In this document: piece by piece, positions 52,145 to 61,399 of the stretch | Layout of the letters: each line of letters starts with the position of its first letter | Numbering within the stretch: the first letter of the stretch is position 1 | From: Methanomassiliicoccales archaeon PtaU1.Bin124 | GTDB lineage: Archaea; Thermoplasmatota; Thermoplasmata; Methanomassiliicoccales; UBA472 | Direction of reading: 5' to 3' | Length of the DNA: 64,000 nt | Assembly: GCA_002067865.1 (NCBI GenBank) | Contig: MVRC01000013.1 | Location: forward strand, 297,789-361,788 | Position numbers and translations under genes: made by a program | The notes under the pieces: generated by a model | Databases searched by the model: none | Seen by the model: the letters and a program-made list of their open reading frames with translations, nothing else | What the model was told of the DNA's origin: nothing

Positions 52145-52522
52145 ATGGACCGGGCGCAGGTCATACTGGGCAGAATGGCCATGATCGTGGAGGTCCTGAA
52201 GCAGCGGGCCTATTTCAATGAGGAGAACGCAACGGAGGTGGCGCTCCGCGTCATGAACCATTTCGGCTATTCAGACGAGATCATAGACAACGTGCTGGAC
52301 AACGACGACCGCAAGCTATTCTATTTCCTCCAGGACCTTGAGATCCTCTCCACTAGATGGGAGGAGACGCAGCTCATCAATGGCCGCAACTGGCGCATCT
52401 TCTATTGGATCATGAACGTGAGGAAGATGGACAGGATGCTGGACAGGAGCAACATGGTGACTGGGAACGCAGACCCTTATCACCATCTGCCCGATTCCAT
52501 CTGGGCCCATCACTTGGTCTGA
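52145..52522 (+). CDS. DUF6015-like protein (paralogue of 11744-12136)
   Basis: A 125-residue protein with the same plan as the protein at 11744-12136: helical N-half, DDRKLFYFLQDLEILSTRWEET, RIFYWIMNVRKM and YHHLPDSIW near the end. A TATA-like tctttttaag lies ~50 bases upstream. Small duplicated regulators of this kind are typical of the Thermoplasmata. DNA-binding is inferred from shape only. Confidence 0.75.
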   Translation: MDRAQVILGRMAMIVEVLKQRAYFNEENATEVALRVMNHFGYSDEIIDNVLDNDDRKLFYFLQDLEILSTRWEETQLINGRNWRIFYWIMNVRKMDRMLDRSNMVTGNADPYHHLPDSIWAHHLV

Positions 52523-52561
52523 TTAGCAATGGATTTATCCTCGTGACTTCATCACCCGGAT

Positions 52562-52891
52562 GTGAGATTCCTCTACTGTCCCGACTGTGACCAATTGATG
52601 CCGCGCAGCTGGTTCAACTGGAACTATTGCCGCAGCTGCATGAAGAAGGGGGTCGTCATCAAGACCAAGATGACGATCTTCGGTCTCGCCGCCTATGCAT
52701 TCGATGCCTTGGCTCTTGCGCTCATCTTTGCCAAGCTGTTCAACTACAACATCGGACTGGGCGGGAACGACATCTACGTCATATTCGCTCTGGTGGCGAT
52801 AGGGTTCGGCTGCCAGTTCATCGAGGTGGGCAAGGCGCAGAAGATAGCCCTGAAGAACATCGCCGAGCATTACCCCAAGCATCGCAGCTAA
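52562..52891 (+). CDS. Small zinc-ribbon membrane protein
   Basis: A 109-residue protein: N-terminal CPDC and CRSC pairs (MRFLYCPDCDQLMPRSWFN, YCRSCMKKG), then two hydrophobic segments (FGLAAYAFDALALALIFAK and IYVIFALVAIGFGCQFIEVG) and a basic tail. The start is GTG at 52562. The end is shared by 4 bases with the convergent pilin-like gene. No family recognised. Confidence 0.7.
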   Translation: MRFLYCPDCDQLMPRSWFNWNYCRSCMKKGVVIKTKMTIFGLAAYAFDALALALIFAKLFNYNIGLGGNDIYVIFALVAIGFGCQFIEVGKAQKIALKNIAEHYPKHRS

Positions 52892-53343
52892 CGGCATATC
52901 TGCAGCGTCATCTTGATCCCCGCGACGTCGCCGGGCACATCGTAGGATGATAGGTAGACGCTCTTTTTCGTGTCCGTCCAGTCGGAAGCACGGGATTCAA
53001 TGACATGACCGTTCATTTCGGCGCACCAGTGATATTTGAACGTCGGTTCCAGATAGGAGGAGAGGATGTTTTCCGCTTGCGCCTTGACGGAATTCCGGAA
53101 TGAAAGGTTGGACGACGTGAACGATGCCCGGATGGCATCGATCATCGTCATCGTGGTGGGTCCGTTCTCGTCCTCATAGGTGCAGGCCAGCATGCTCTTG
53201 TGAACCTCTTCGACATAATCATCCGCGGTATCTGCGGCACCGTCGATACGCACGAACTGCATCATGGTGGCCGCTACGACAGTGATGATGGTGAGAAAGG
53301 CCAGGGCATCGAAGATCAATGCCATGCCAGAGTCCTGCTTCAT
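52888..53343 (-). CDS. Pilin-like secreted protein
   Basis: A 151-residue protein with a hydrophobic N-terminal helix (ALIFDALAFLTIITVVAATMMQFV) after MKQDSGM, followed by a polar domain with a Cys pair (CTYEDENG, WCAEMNG, LQIC). The architecture resembles type IV pilin-like proteins of archaea. A peptidase site is not clear. It directly follows the next pilin-like gene (53344-53799) in the same operon, and the secretion ATPase and TadC-like partner are 2.5 kb away. Confidence 0.68.
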   Translation of the reverse strand: MKQDSGMALIFDALAFLTIITVVAATMMQFVRIDGAADTADDYVEEVHKSMLACTYEDENGPTTMTMIDAIRASFTSSNLSFRNSVKAQAENILSSYLEPTFKYHWCAEMNGHVIESRASDWTDTKKSVYLSSYDVPGDVAGIKMTLQICR

Positions 53344-53799
53344 TCACCACACCTCCAGCACGATCAGTCCCGGTCCGATGGACCCGTCGGTGCGGACCAC
53401 GTTGCAGGCATGCTTCAGCACCATCGGCGAGTCGGAAGGGAGGGTGATGTCCTCGATGGTCACGGAACTTGATCCGTCGCCTATGTCGATCAGCTCCAGG
53501 CAATAACCCTTCAACGCATCGGGAAGGGGGTATGGGGTAGCTGCCCGGGCCTGCATCGACGTCCATACCAGCATGCCCTCCCACCATACGGATACGTCGT
53601 TCTCCATCGTATTCAGCAATCGGGTGGCGCCTTCCTTCAGTTCCGTCCCATCGCCCTGTTCCCTCAGGTCATGGGATGTTATGGAAAATGACAGGGCCAG
53701 CAATGCCACGGCCACGGTCACGACCATCATGGCCATGAGCGCCTCCATGAACCCTCCATCCCCTCGACGGTCACGCTTGAACCGGTCAGTGTTGCTCAT
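53344..53799 (-). CDS. Pilin-like secreted protein
   Basis: A ~151-residue protein: charged start (MSNTDRFKRDRRGDGG), then FMEALMAMMVVTVAVALLALSFS, the hydrophobic helix with a GFMEA-like class III signal-type cleavage site. The pilin signal of archaea is typically a short basic leader with G before the hydrophobic helix, so GG|FMEA fits well. The rest is a beta-rich domain. The start at 53799 is chosen over 53847 because the leader becomes the normal short form. It overlaps or abuts the next pilin gene (stop at 53344), so the two form an operon. Confidence 0.7.
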   Translation of the reverse strand: MSNTDRFKRDRRGDGGFMEALMAMMVVTVAVALLALSFSITSHDLREQGDGTELKEGATRLLNTMENDVSVWWEGMLVWTSMQARAATPYPLPDALKGYCLELIDIGDGSSSVTIEDITLPSDSPMVLKHACNVVRTDGSIGPGLIVLEVW

Positions 53800-53853
53800 G
53801 CGCTCTGCTACTTCAAGCGGATAGACCAATCGAACCGCTACAATCACGCTAAC

Positions 53854-55779
53854 TCAGGGAACCCCGTCCTGGAAATGGGCCGCGGTGAAGGCCCCACATT
53901 TCTTGCGCAGGGCCGCCTTGTTGTTCAGGTCCCTGCCGGCGTATACCTCGGCCACCAGCTTGGCCAGGTCGGGATGGTGCCGCCTCACGTCGATGCCGAA
54001 CGAATCGACCCCCATCTCCTCCATCTCCTCCAGGTGGTCCAGCAGGAACGTCACCGAACTGTTCAGTATGTGCACCAGCCCATGGGAGTCACGGTACACC
54101 TGGAAGCGCTTGCCGCGCTCGTCCAGCAGGAACCCTTCGATCAGGCAAGGGTCCTTCGACACCATCAGTTCGACCCGGCCGTACGAGAGGACCTCCAAGC
54201 GGTCGGAGGTGCGGCTGCAAACATCATCGATGTCGTTAGCAGAAAGCTCCACCGACAGGGTATGCTGGTAGGCCTTGGGGCCAGTCAGCGAGTTGAATCG
54301 GTTCAGGCTGTAATAGGTATAGACCTTGTTCTTTTGGTAATGATGCATCTGGCCGACCGTGCATGCCATGACCGCGCCTTCCCCTACCTCGGGTATCTCC
54401 GGCGAGAAACGCGGCAGCAGGGTCACGAACTCCACCCCCGCCTCGGTGCAGATCTGCCTGGCCTCCTCCCACTGGCGGTTCAGCTCGAAATAGATGCGGT
54501 CGGCGTGCGGGAGAACGGCCTGCATGACGCTCACCGATGATGCGTAGAAGGACAGCTCCGCCTCGCTCTTATTCCTCTGGGCCCGAGGCCTGTCCAAATG
54601 GATCGATTGGGTCCTGCCCCTCATGCCCTTCAGCTGGACCGACGATATGCGTTCTTGGATGACGTCGAACTCCCTGTCCTTGGTCTTGTAGGCGACATAG
54701 TCGCCAGGGTTCAGGAAGAACGGGCTTTCCACCTGGACCACGCCCTTCCCCCCGCTGACCTTCTTCACCTCGAACCCGCCCACCTTGTTGACGCCCTTGT
54801 AGAAGGTGATGCCGTCCCCGGGGGCCAGTTTGTCCGTCCAGACCTTCACCCTGTGGCCCTCGGACGTTGCCTTCCCCAGTGGCAGACCGCGGCTGTCCGG
54901 GTACTCCGTCTGCATGACCGTGTCGTCCATCAAGTACCCGCGGCTGAAGCCACGATTGAAGACCGTTTCCAGCAGCTCCCTTTCCCGGGGGGTGATGATC
55001 TCCTTCGACCCTTGTTCGGCCCGGCGGATCGCCTCGGAATAGACCTTGGATGCCAGGTAGACGTACTGCGGACTCCTCATGCGGCCCTCGATCTTCAGCG
55101 ACGCCACGCCTATGCGCAGCAGCTCGGGGATCGAATCGACCCCGAAGGTATCGGCGGTGGAAAGCAGATAGCCCTGGTCCTTGCCCAGGACATACTTCTT
55201 CCTGCAGGGCTGGGCGCACAGCCCCCTGTTGCCGGAACGACCTCCGAGCATGGAGGAGAACAGGCAGCCGCCGGAGAAGCAGTAGCACAGGGCGCCGTGG
55301 ATGAACACCTCCAGGTCGATCTTTGAGCCTTCCTTGATGGCGTTGATCTGAGCCAAGGACAGTTCGCGGGAGAGGATGACCCTCTCCAGGCCTTCCTCCT
55401 GGGCCCAAAGTGCTCCGTCCAACGATTCGATGCCCATCTGGGTCGAGGCATGGACCTTCATATCGCCCCGGTCGAGTATGTAGCGCATCAGGCCGCGGTC
55501 CTGGACGATGAGAGCGTCCACCTCGGCGGAATGGAGGAAATCGACGAAGGAGGCGGCCGAATCCAGCTCCGACTCCTTGATCAAGGTGTTGACGGTGACG
55601 TAGACGCGCAGCTTGTTATCATGGGCATAGCGGACCGCACCCCTCAGCTCCTCATCGGAGAAATTATCGGCCAGCCTCCTAGCTCCGAAGTCCTTTCCGG
55701 CCAGGTAGACAGCGTCCGCTCCGCCTAGCACTGCTGCCTTCAATGCGTCAGGGTAGCCCACGGGGGCGAGGAGCTCCAT
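53854..55779 (-). CDS. Peptidase U32 family protein
   Basis: A 641-residue U32 family protein. ELLAPVGYPDALKAAVLGGADAVYLAGKDFGAR opens it. The Cys cluster CYCFSGGCLFSSMLGGRSGNRGLCAQPCRKKY (about 167-198) is the family's signature, and RSPQYVYLASKVYSEAIRRAE continues. A long C-terminal part (DUF3656-like) follows. U32 proteins include tRNA and ubiquinone hydroxylases and collagenase-like peptidases, so the reaction is open. It is convergent with nothing and starts just upstream of the secretion ATPase, from which it diverges. Confidence 0.9.
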   Translation of the reverse strand: MELLAPVGYPDALKAAVLGGADAVYLAGKDFGARRLADNFSDEELRGAVRYAHDNKLRVYVTVNTLIKESELDSAASFVDFLHSAEVDALIVQDRGLMRYILDRGDMKVHASTQMGIESLDGALWAQEEGLERVILSRELSLAQINAIKEGSKIDLEVFIHGALCYCFSGGCLFSSMLGGRSGNRGLCAQPCRKKYVLGKDQGYLLSTADTFGVDSIPELLRIGVASLKIEGRMRSPQYVYLASKVYSEAIRRAEQGSKEIITPRERELLETVFNRGFSRGYLMDDTVMQTEYPDSRGLPLGKATSEGHRVKVWTDKLAPGDGITFYKGVNKVGGFEVKKVSGGKGVVQVESPFFLNPGDYVAYKTKDREFDVIQERISSVQLKGMRGRTQSIHLDRPRAQRNKSEAELSFYASSVSVMQAVLPHADRIYFELNRQWEEARQICTEAGVEFVTLLPRFSPEIPEVGEGAVMACTVGQMHHYQKNKVYTYYSLNRFNSLTGPKAYQHTLSVELSANDIDDVCSRTSDRLEVLSYGRVELMVSKDPCLIEGFLLDERGKRFQVYRDSHGLVHILNSSVTFLLDHLEEMEEMGVDSFGIDVRRHHPDLAKLVAEVYAGRDLNNKAALRKKCGAFTAAHFQDGVP

Positions 55780-55878
55780 GGCCTCTTGATTGCGGTCCCC
55801 TCTAAATAAGAATCGGAAGTAGCGTGCATGTAGCTCGCCCCCTTAAATCGCCTCCCTGCCGCTGAGGAAGGTGAGACC

Positions 55879-57564
55879 ATGAGCATATCGTCAGAGAGAT
55901 CGAACGGCCTTAGCCTGAAGGACGAGAACAGGTCCAAGCGTATCCAGCTTCCGGTGAGGGAAAGGACGGAACCGAAGGTCGGCGGGACATCGAGGCCTTC
56001 ATTCTCATCGGCTGGCGTGGACCTATCGATCCCGGCAGGGGCAGAGGTCCTGGACCACACCAACCGTGCCGGCACCGAGGTAAGGGTGCTCAGCGTTCCC
56101 GGAACGACCAGGATCATCTATCACATCGTGCCGTGGGAACACTCGCTCAGCCAAAAGGAACAGGACCTGATAGCGGCGGCCGTGAACGAAGTGCGCCTCT
56201 CTCCGCCCTCGAAGTTCCTCTCTACCCCCGAGGAGCTGAGGGAGTTCGTACGCCAGGCCGCCCTGCGCCATCACCGCCTATATGCTCAGGGGATGCGGCA
56301 GGAATCGTTTGTGGCCACCGTCGTCCGTTACACCGTCGGGTTGGGGATGCTGGAGCACCTTCTGACCGACGACCGGGTGGAGGACGTCTATCTGGACGCT
56401 CCGGTCGCAGAGAATCACTGGCATGTGACCCTCGGTGGGGTCTCGGGCATGAAGGCGACCGTCAGGGCGCAGACGAACATCACGGCGGCGGAAAGGGAGG
56501 CCCAGGGACTGGTGGCACGTCTCCGCCAGCACAGCCTGAAACCGTTCTCCGAAGCCATCCCAGTGCTGGAGACCGACGTTCCGGGCCATGATGCCCGGGC
56601 CACCGTTCTAGGACCTCCCATGAGCCCGCACGGATTGGCACTGGCGTTCCGCAGGCATTCCAGGCGGCCGTGGACGCTGTTGCGGCTGGTGCAGCAGGGA
56701 TGCCTCGATGCCCATACCGCCGCCCTCCTCTCCTTCCTGGTGGATGGCCGCAGCACCATTCTGGTTTGCGGCCCAAGGGGCGCGGGTAAGTCCTCCCTCC
56801 TCTCCGCCCTCATGTTCGAGTTCTCCTGCGCCCAGAGGATGATCGCCATCGAGGATACCCTGGAGCTTCCGGTCAGACGCATGCAGCAGATGGGCTTCAA
56901 GGTGCAATCGATCCATGTCCAGCCCTCGCTGGACCATACCATAGGCGATGCTACCGATGACGCATTGCGGGTCTCCCTCCGCCTGGGCGAATCGGCCCTC
57001 ATCCTGGGCGAGGTCAGGGGTCAGGAGGCTAAGACCCTTTATGAGAGCATGAGGACCGGTAAGGCCGGCTCGGCGGTCCTGGGGACGATCCATGGAGACT
57101 CGGCCAGGTCCGTCTATGAGAGGGCCGTTCACGACATGGGGGTCGCGCCTGAGGCTTTCCAGGCCACCGATGTGGTGCTGACCCTGGGATTGGTCCGGCC
57201 GAACGGGGGGCAGAGGCAGGAACGCCGCCTGGTCGAGGTGGCCGAAGTGGATAGGGAGAAGGGGCCAGGGAATTTCGCTCAGCTCATGCCATTGCTCAAC
57301 GGCGGGGAAGGGACCTCCGCCTGTATCGGCAGGGTGGCCAAGGACTGGGGCATCTCGTACGACGAGGCGATGGAACACATCGAGCTCAGGGCCGAGATGC
57401 GGAGGATGCTGCTGGAAGAGCAGGCGAACAGTGCCGCTGACCTCATCGGACCCGAGGCCGTTCTGAGATCGAACGAGTTCCTGTGGGAGAGGATGGAGTC
57501 TGGCAAGGGAACGAGGGAGTCCTTCCTGGCAGAGTTCCGTTCTATGGTCCAGGGGTGGAGCTGA
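55879..57564 (+). CDS. Type II/IV secretion system ATPase (pilus/archaellum type)
   Basis: A 561-residue hexameric ATPase. The N-domain leads to MLEHLLTDDRVEDVYLDAP (about 155). The core has Walker A VCGPRGAGKSSLLSALM (about 295) and ALILGEVRGQEAKTLYESMRTG as Walker B/Asp box. The His box VLGTIHGDSARSVYERA follows. Powers assembly of a pilus or archaellum from pilins on the membrane. The first 60 residues are basic and disordered. It is coupled by a TGATG overlap to the TadC-like gene. Two pilin-like genes lie 2-3 kb upstream, on the other strand. Confidence 0.93.
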   Translation: MSISSERSNGLSLKDENRSKRIQLPVRERTEPKVGGTSRPSFSSAGVDLSIPAGAEVLDHTNRAGTEVRVLSVPGTTRIIYHIVPWEHSLSQKEQDLIAAAVNEVRLSPPSKFLSTPEELREFVRQAALRHHRLYAQGMRQESFVATVVRYTVGLGMLEHLLTDDRVEDVYLDAPVAENHWHVTLGGVSGMKATVRAQTNITAAEREAQGLVARLRQHSLKPFSEAIPVLETDVPGHDARATVLGPPMSPHGLALAFRRHSRRPWTLLRLVQQGCLDAHTAALLSFLVDGRSTILVCGPRGAGKSSLLSALMFEFSCAQRMIAIEDTLELPVRRMQQMGFKVQSIHVQPSLDHTIGDATDDALRVSLRLGESALILGEVRGQEAKTLYESMRTGKAGSAVLGTIHGDSARSVYERAVHDMGVAPEAFQATDVVLTLGLVRPNGGQRQERRLVEVAEVDREKGPGNFAQLMPLLNGGEGTSACIGRVAKDWGISYDEAMEHIELRAEMRRMLLEEQANSAADLIGPEAVLRSNEFLWERMESGKGTRESFLAEFRSMVQGWS

Positions 57565-59321
57565 TGGAGAAGGACCAGGTCGCCGAGCTGAGGAAGAGCA
57601 TCGCCAAGAACGGCAGATATTCTCCTCCAGCAAAATTCTCCATATCGTTCCGTCCAGACGAATGCACTAAGGATTGGATGGTCCGCAACGGCATTGACGA
57701 GAAGGGACTGCTCTCCGCCGCCTACACCCAGTTGGTCCAGTATTCTGTGGTAAGCCTGGTCATATCCGTCATCCTGGCATTCCTCGTACCTTACCCCATG
57801 AACCTGATGATCATGTTCTGCCTGCTCCTATTCCCGGTGCTCACCGCGTTCTCCATCCTCAACGCGCCGGTCAGACTGTCCGGAGAAGAGCAGATGGCCA
57901 TGCTGGCCGAATCGCCCACGGTCGTGGGGATGATCAGCATGAGCATGCATCTGAGCCCTTCTTTGGAAAGGGCTGCGGCATATGCCGCCCGGAACGGTGA
58001 AGGTGCCCTGACGTTCCGTCTCCGCCATGTGATGTGGGATGCGGCAACTGGCTGGAGCGGGGGAGTGTCCGACGGGATCGGGCGCGTGGCCGCGTCGCTG
58101 GGGGAGACGAACCGCAACCTGCGTCAGGCGCTGCAGATGATATCCACCGCAGCCTCGGAGAGCTCCAGGGTCGGCCTGGAACGGCTGCTGGACCGCGCCA
58201 ACGAGCTGGCCGTGGCCGGGGTCAAGGAACGGCTGGACAGGTACATCACCTCACTTTCATTCCCGACGATGGTGCTGTTCGCCTTCGGCGTCCTACTTCC
58301 TGTGATGCTCTTCTCAATGGTGCCGCTGCTGACCATCAGGGTCGCCCTGGGCAGCGACATTGTCGAGCCTCCGCTGGGCACGCTGCAGATCGCTTTCCTC
58401 ATGCTCGTCATGTTCCCCAGCTGTGCATTCCTGTATGCCCGCTCCACACTCAGCAAGCACCCCCTGAGGCGCAAGGAAAGGACCGAGCTCCCTCGGAGGG
58501 ATGCCATCATATTCCTCACGCTATTGGTCTTCGGCGGTGCGATCGGAAGCGTTCTCCCGTTCGGCCAGCCCTACGCCGCCCTGTTGTGCTGCATCATACC
58601 GGGTTCGATATGGGCCTGCAGGACGTTTGGCAAGTCGCACCGCGAAGAGAAGCGGCGCCCACAGCAGGAGGGAGAGTTCTCCTCGGCGCTCTACCAGGTA
58701 GGGAACCAACTGCTGTCGGGGTCCTCGCTCGAGGCCTCACTTCAGACCGCCGCCCAGATGCGCCGTTCCACCCATTTCTCCCGCTTCGTGGCGGGGGTCA
58801 TGCACCAGCTGCGCACCTCTGGCATACCGCTCTCCACGTCCATGCAGTCCAACGAGCTGCTGCGCCAGACGACCCCCCTGGTACGCAATGCGTTCATCAC
58901 CGTGGCCGAGGCAGCCGAGATCGACCCGGAGGCCGCAGGGAGGACCGCCGTGAACCTGGCCAGATACATCTGGGAGCTGAGGGAGAGCGAGAGGGTCGGG
59001 AAGGAGCGAATGAGGTCGGTGGTGGACATGATGTCGTACACCACCATGCTCTTCGCCCCGATCGTGCTGGCTGTCACAAGCGGACTATATCAGGTGGTCT
59101 CCTCGATCGCCCCCATGGGGGACAGCACCGCGCTCATCTGGATCGGCGGCATTTATGTGGCCGAGCTCTGCCTGGTGGTGGGCTACTTCAACCAGAACCT
59201 GATGGGCCAGGCCTCCCCTCGGGACCTGATCTATGGCTTCGGCAGGACCGCCCCTATCGCCATGACCGCCTTCGTCATCGCCTCGATCATCGCCCAGGAG
59301 GGCATGGGGTCGATCTTTTGA
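57564..59321 (+). CDS. Type II secretion system F family membrane protein (TadC/FlaJ type)
   Basis: A 585-residue membrane partner of the ATPase with two T2SF modules. Each has an AxxxRxxx-like helical bundle (SMSMHLSPSLERAAAYAARNGEG and GNQLLSGSSLEASLQTAAQMRR) and several hydrophobic segments: SVVSLVISVILAFLVPY, MVLFAFGVLLPVMLFSMVPLL, AFLMLVMFPSCAFLYA and more near the end. A duplicated F domain is typical of archaeal pilus/archaellum platforms. It overlaps the ATPase gene by one base and the convergent FmdE-like gene by ~35 bases. Confidence 0.9.
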   Translation: MEKDQVAELRKSIAKNGRYSPPAKFSISFRPDECTKDWMVRNGIDEKGLLSAAYTQLVQYSVVSLVISVILAFLVPYPMNLMIMFCLLLFPVLTAFSILNAPVRLSGEEQMAMLAESPTVVGMISMSMHLSPSLERAAAYAARNGEGALTFRLRHVMWDAATGWSGGVSDGIGRVAASLGETNRNLRQALQMISTAASESSRVGLERLLDRANELAVAGVKERLDRYITSLSFPTMVLFAFGVLLPVMLFSMVPLLTIRVALGSDIVEPPLGTLQIAFLMLVMFPSCAFLYARSTLSKHPLRRKERTELPRRDAIIFLTLLVFGGAIGSVLPFGQPYAALLCCIIPGSIWACRTFGKSHREEKRRPQQEGEFSSALYQVGNQLLSGSSLEASLQTAAQMRRSTHFSRFVAGVMHQLRTSGIPLSTSMQSNELLRQTTPLVRNAFITVAEAAEIDPEAAGRTAVNLARYIWELRESERVGKERMRSVVDMMSYTTMLFAPIVLAVTSGLYQVVSSIAPMGDSTALIWIGGIYVAELCLVVGYFNQNLMGQASPRDLIYGFGRTAPIAMTAFVIASIIAQEGMGSIF

Positions 59322-59706
59322 TGGTGAAAAGGGAATCGGTGCTGGCCCGGAAGATTGACAGCGCCAGCATCTCCTCTGTCTCGTGGGTCATCTGAGCATC
59401 GACGTCGCGGCGCACCTCGTCCTTGAGCTCGAGCGTCAGTTCGAGATCGGCCGAGCGGAAGATGGCCTTGGGGATCCCGTCGTCCAGCACTTCGATGTTG
59501 CCCTTCCCCAAGGTACAGCCCGAGGTGAACTGGATGCCGTCAACGAGGCAGGAGACCGGAGGCCTCTTGCTGTATGCCACCGCCTTCAGCTTTCCCTTCA
59601 TCTCGGCCCGCGCTAGCTTTCCCATCCTATAACCTACGACCACGTACGGGCCTAGATGGCCATGGAACTGCTTCAGCGCTTCCAGCTCCGGCGGTAGCTC
59701 GTGCAT
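59287..59706 (-). CDS. FmdE-like protein
   Basis: A 139-residue protein of the FmdE family (formylmethanofuran dehydrogenase subunit E-like). FHGHLGPYVVVGYRMGKLARAEM and LVDGIQFTSGCTLGKGNIEVLD contain the metal-site Cys/His pattern of the family's N-domain. The C-terminal zinc ribbon found in full FmdE is absent. It overlaps the 3' end of the T2SF gene. In methanogens FmdE relates to formylmethanofuran metabolism, but homologues occur outside methanogens too. Confidence 0.85.
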   Translation of the reverse strand: MHELPPELEALKQFHGHLGPYVVVGYRMGKLARAEMKGKLKAVAYSKRPPVSCLVDGIQFTSGCTLGKGNIEVLDDGIPKAIFRSADLELTLELKDEVRRDVDAQMTHETEEMLALSIFRASTDSLFTIKRSTPCPPGR

Positions 59707-59801
59707 CGCCTAAGGGAATGCTCACTAAGCATATCAAAATTGCCAGCGCGATTATCAACTGACCAGATGATCGAGACCACACTAAATATTCCAAGGGAAG
59801 G

Positions 59802-60560
59802 TCAATCCATAGATTCATTGCTGTATTCGAACAAGCTGGAATAGCTCACTCCATCGGGGAAGGCGTTCTTGAGGTCCCTGAACACAGGGTGAAGCCCCAC
59901 GGTTTCCGCCCCAAAGAGGGTGACCAATTTCCCTGCATCGACGCCTGCGGGCCATTTGCCCTGTTCAAGTGTCGAGATGGCCCATCGCATGTCCGCTCTC
60001 ACCTCCCTCAAGAACTTATGCCCCAAGATGGTTGGCCGCTTAGGTCTGCCATAGGTGACCATCCCCATGGCAAAGAAGCCCATTGGCAATAAGAGGAAGT
60101 CCAGCGGGCCCCCGTTAATCAGGACCAAAGCAACCCTGGCGACCCCTAATGCCATGATCGATGCGAATAGGACGATGTACAAGATCCATGCGGACCTCAG
60201 ATCCTTTTCGGAACGTAGCAATGAAAGTGAAATTAGTCTGCGTTCGGCCTCCTCTGCCATTTTCTTAACATCCATCGACCTTTCCGAACCCTTGATGACA
60301 TCGAGCAGACGAACCGTGGTCTGGCATCTTTGCAGGATGTCCCTCTCGGCACCATTCTCACCTCGGTTCGCGGGAACGTTCGCCTTCACAACGATTTCTT
60401 CGATGTTTTCTGAGGGTATCAGGGCTATCATCTCGCGCCCTTTCAAGCGGAAGAATGAGGCCTTGACAGTCATTTTCTTTCCACCCGTCAGTACGGCCAA
60501 TGAACTGAGGTCATCCCCGAGGAACTTTGGAGTGGCAAGGCGATAGGTTTTGTCCCACAT
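59802..60560 (-). CDS. Membrane protein with soluble N-terminal domain, unknown
   Basis: A 252-residue product from the ATG at 60560. Two hydrophobic segments lie near residues 135-175 (AWILYIVLFASIMALGVARVALVLIN, LDFLLLPMGFFAMGMVTY). The rest is polar. The reading is also open upstream of the ATG, where a clear hydrophobic helix (NLFLIIYIVICIAAFLAVT) is encoded. That helix has no ATG, GTG or TTG in frame, only a CTG at 60653 with ggtggcgaa before it. The natural protein may thus start at CTG and have an additional N-terminal membrane segment. Confidence 0.7.
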   Translation of the reverse strand: MWDKTYRLATPKFLGDDLSSLAVLTGGKKMTVKASFFRLKGREMIALIPSENIEEIVVKANVPANRGENGAERDILQRCQTTVRLLDVIKGSERSMDVKKMAEEAERRLISLSLLRSEKDLRSAWILYIVLFASIMALGVARVALVLINGGPLDFLLLPMGFFAMGMVTYGRPKRPTILGHKFLREVRADMRWAISTLEQGKWPAGVDAGKLVTLFGAETVGLHPVFRDLKNAFPDGVSYSSLFEYSNESMD

Positions 60561-60767
60561 GGTGACCGCCAGGAATGCGGCGATGCAGATGACGATGTAT
60601 ATGATGAGGAATAAATTCCCAGGTATCCCCTCTAAACCAAAGAAAGTTATCAGTTCGCCACCGTTGACTTACTATCCATATTTTCATTAAATATTTTGGC
60701 TTAGATTTTATTATACGAAAATGGTCAAGCCAAAAAGATAAATCATCGCGCCATGGTAGGTGAGGCG

Positions 60768-61310
60768 ATGCATAGGTTTCCTAAAGGCTTGAAGGGCATG
60801 GAGCTGGCATTAGGCTTGGTCCTCACCGCCCTCCTTTTCTGTGTGATCATAGCCCCATTCACCCTGCCCTCGGGAAGTGTTACGGACCTGTCAGGAAGCG
60901 TTGGCACTATCGACAACGGACCACGGATCTCTCATTTCAATCCCTTCGCCCAGGCCGTCTACTATCTGGGGGACATCAACTGCCACCAGATCAAGGAAAG
61001 GACCTATGTGCTCAACGGCAACGAGATGCCGGTGTGCTCCCGCGACCTGGGGATATTGTCCGCGCTGCCCATCACGTTGTTCGCCCTGGCGTTCATCAAC
61101 TTCCGGCCGAGGTTCTGGATGGTGATCGTCCTCCTCATCCCCATGGGTCTGGACGGAGGGCTGCAGGCGTTCACCAGCTACACCTCCTTCAACGAGCTGA
61201 GGTTCATCACCGGGATCTTGGGAGGGATCGCGGCCGGGCTGTTCCTAGCGATGATCGCGAGAATGGCACTGAGCCCTGACCCAGCATCAGAAAGTTCATT
61301 GTCGGGATGA
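60768..61310 (+). CDS. DUF2085 family membrane protein
   Basis: A ~180-residue membrane protein of the DUF2085 type. LALGLVLTALLFCVIIAPFTLP is the first helix, NCHQIKERTYVLNGNEMPVCSRDLGIL the conserved CHQ..CSRDLG motif, and WMVIVLLIPMGLDGGLQAF with NELRFITGILGGIAAGLFLAM the later helices. The start is ATG at 60768 with ggtgagg upstream. Cys-His-Gln and Cys-x-Arg pairs suggest a redox or metal role, unknown. Confidence 0.9.
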   Translation: MHRFPKGLKGMELALGLVLTALLFCVIIAPFTLPSGSVTDLSGSVGTIDNGPRISHFNPFAQAVYYLGDINCHQIKERTYVLNGNEMPVCSRDLGILSALPITLFALAFINFRPRFWMVIVLLIPMGLDGGLQAFTSYTSFNELRFITGILGGIAAGLFLAMIARMALSPDPASESSLSG

Positions 61311-61327
61311 GGCCACACGCGCAAACA

Positions 61328-61336
61328 CTTATATAG
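61328..61336 (+). promoter_or_regulatory. TATA box of the proteasome beta gene
   Basis: cttatatag, a strong archaeal TATA box. It would place transcription start near 61361, leaving a ~38-base leader with the ribosome site aaggtgtgat before the psmB ATG. Confidence 0.7.
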
Positions 61337-61399
61337 CCCGCTTTCCATCAACACTTGACAGAACCAGTGTAAATCCTTTTCTGTTCTGGAAGGTGTGAT

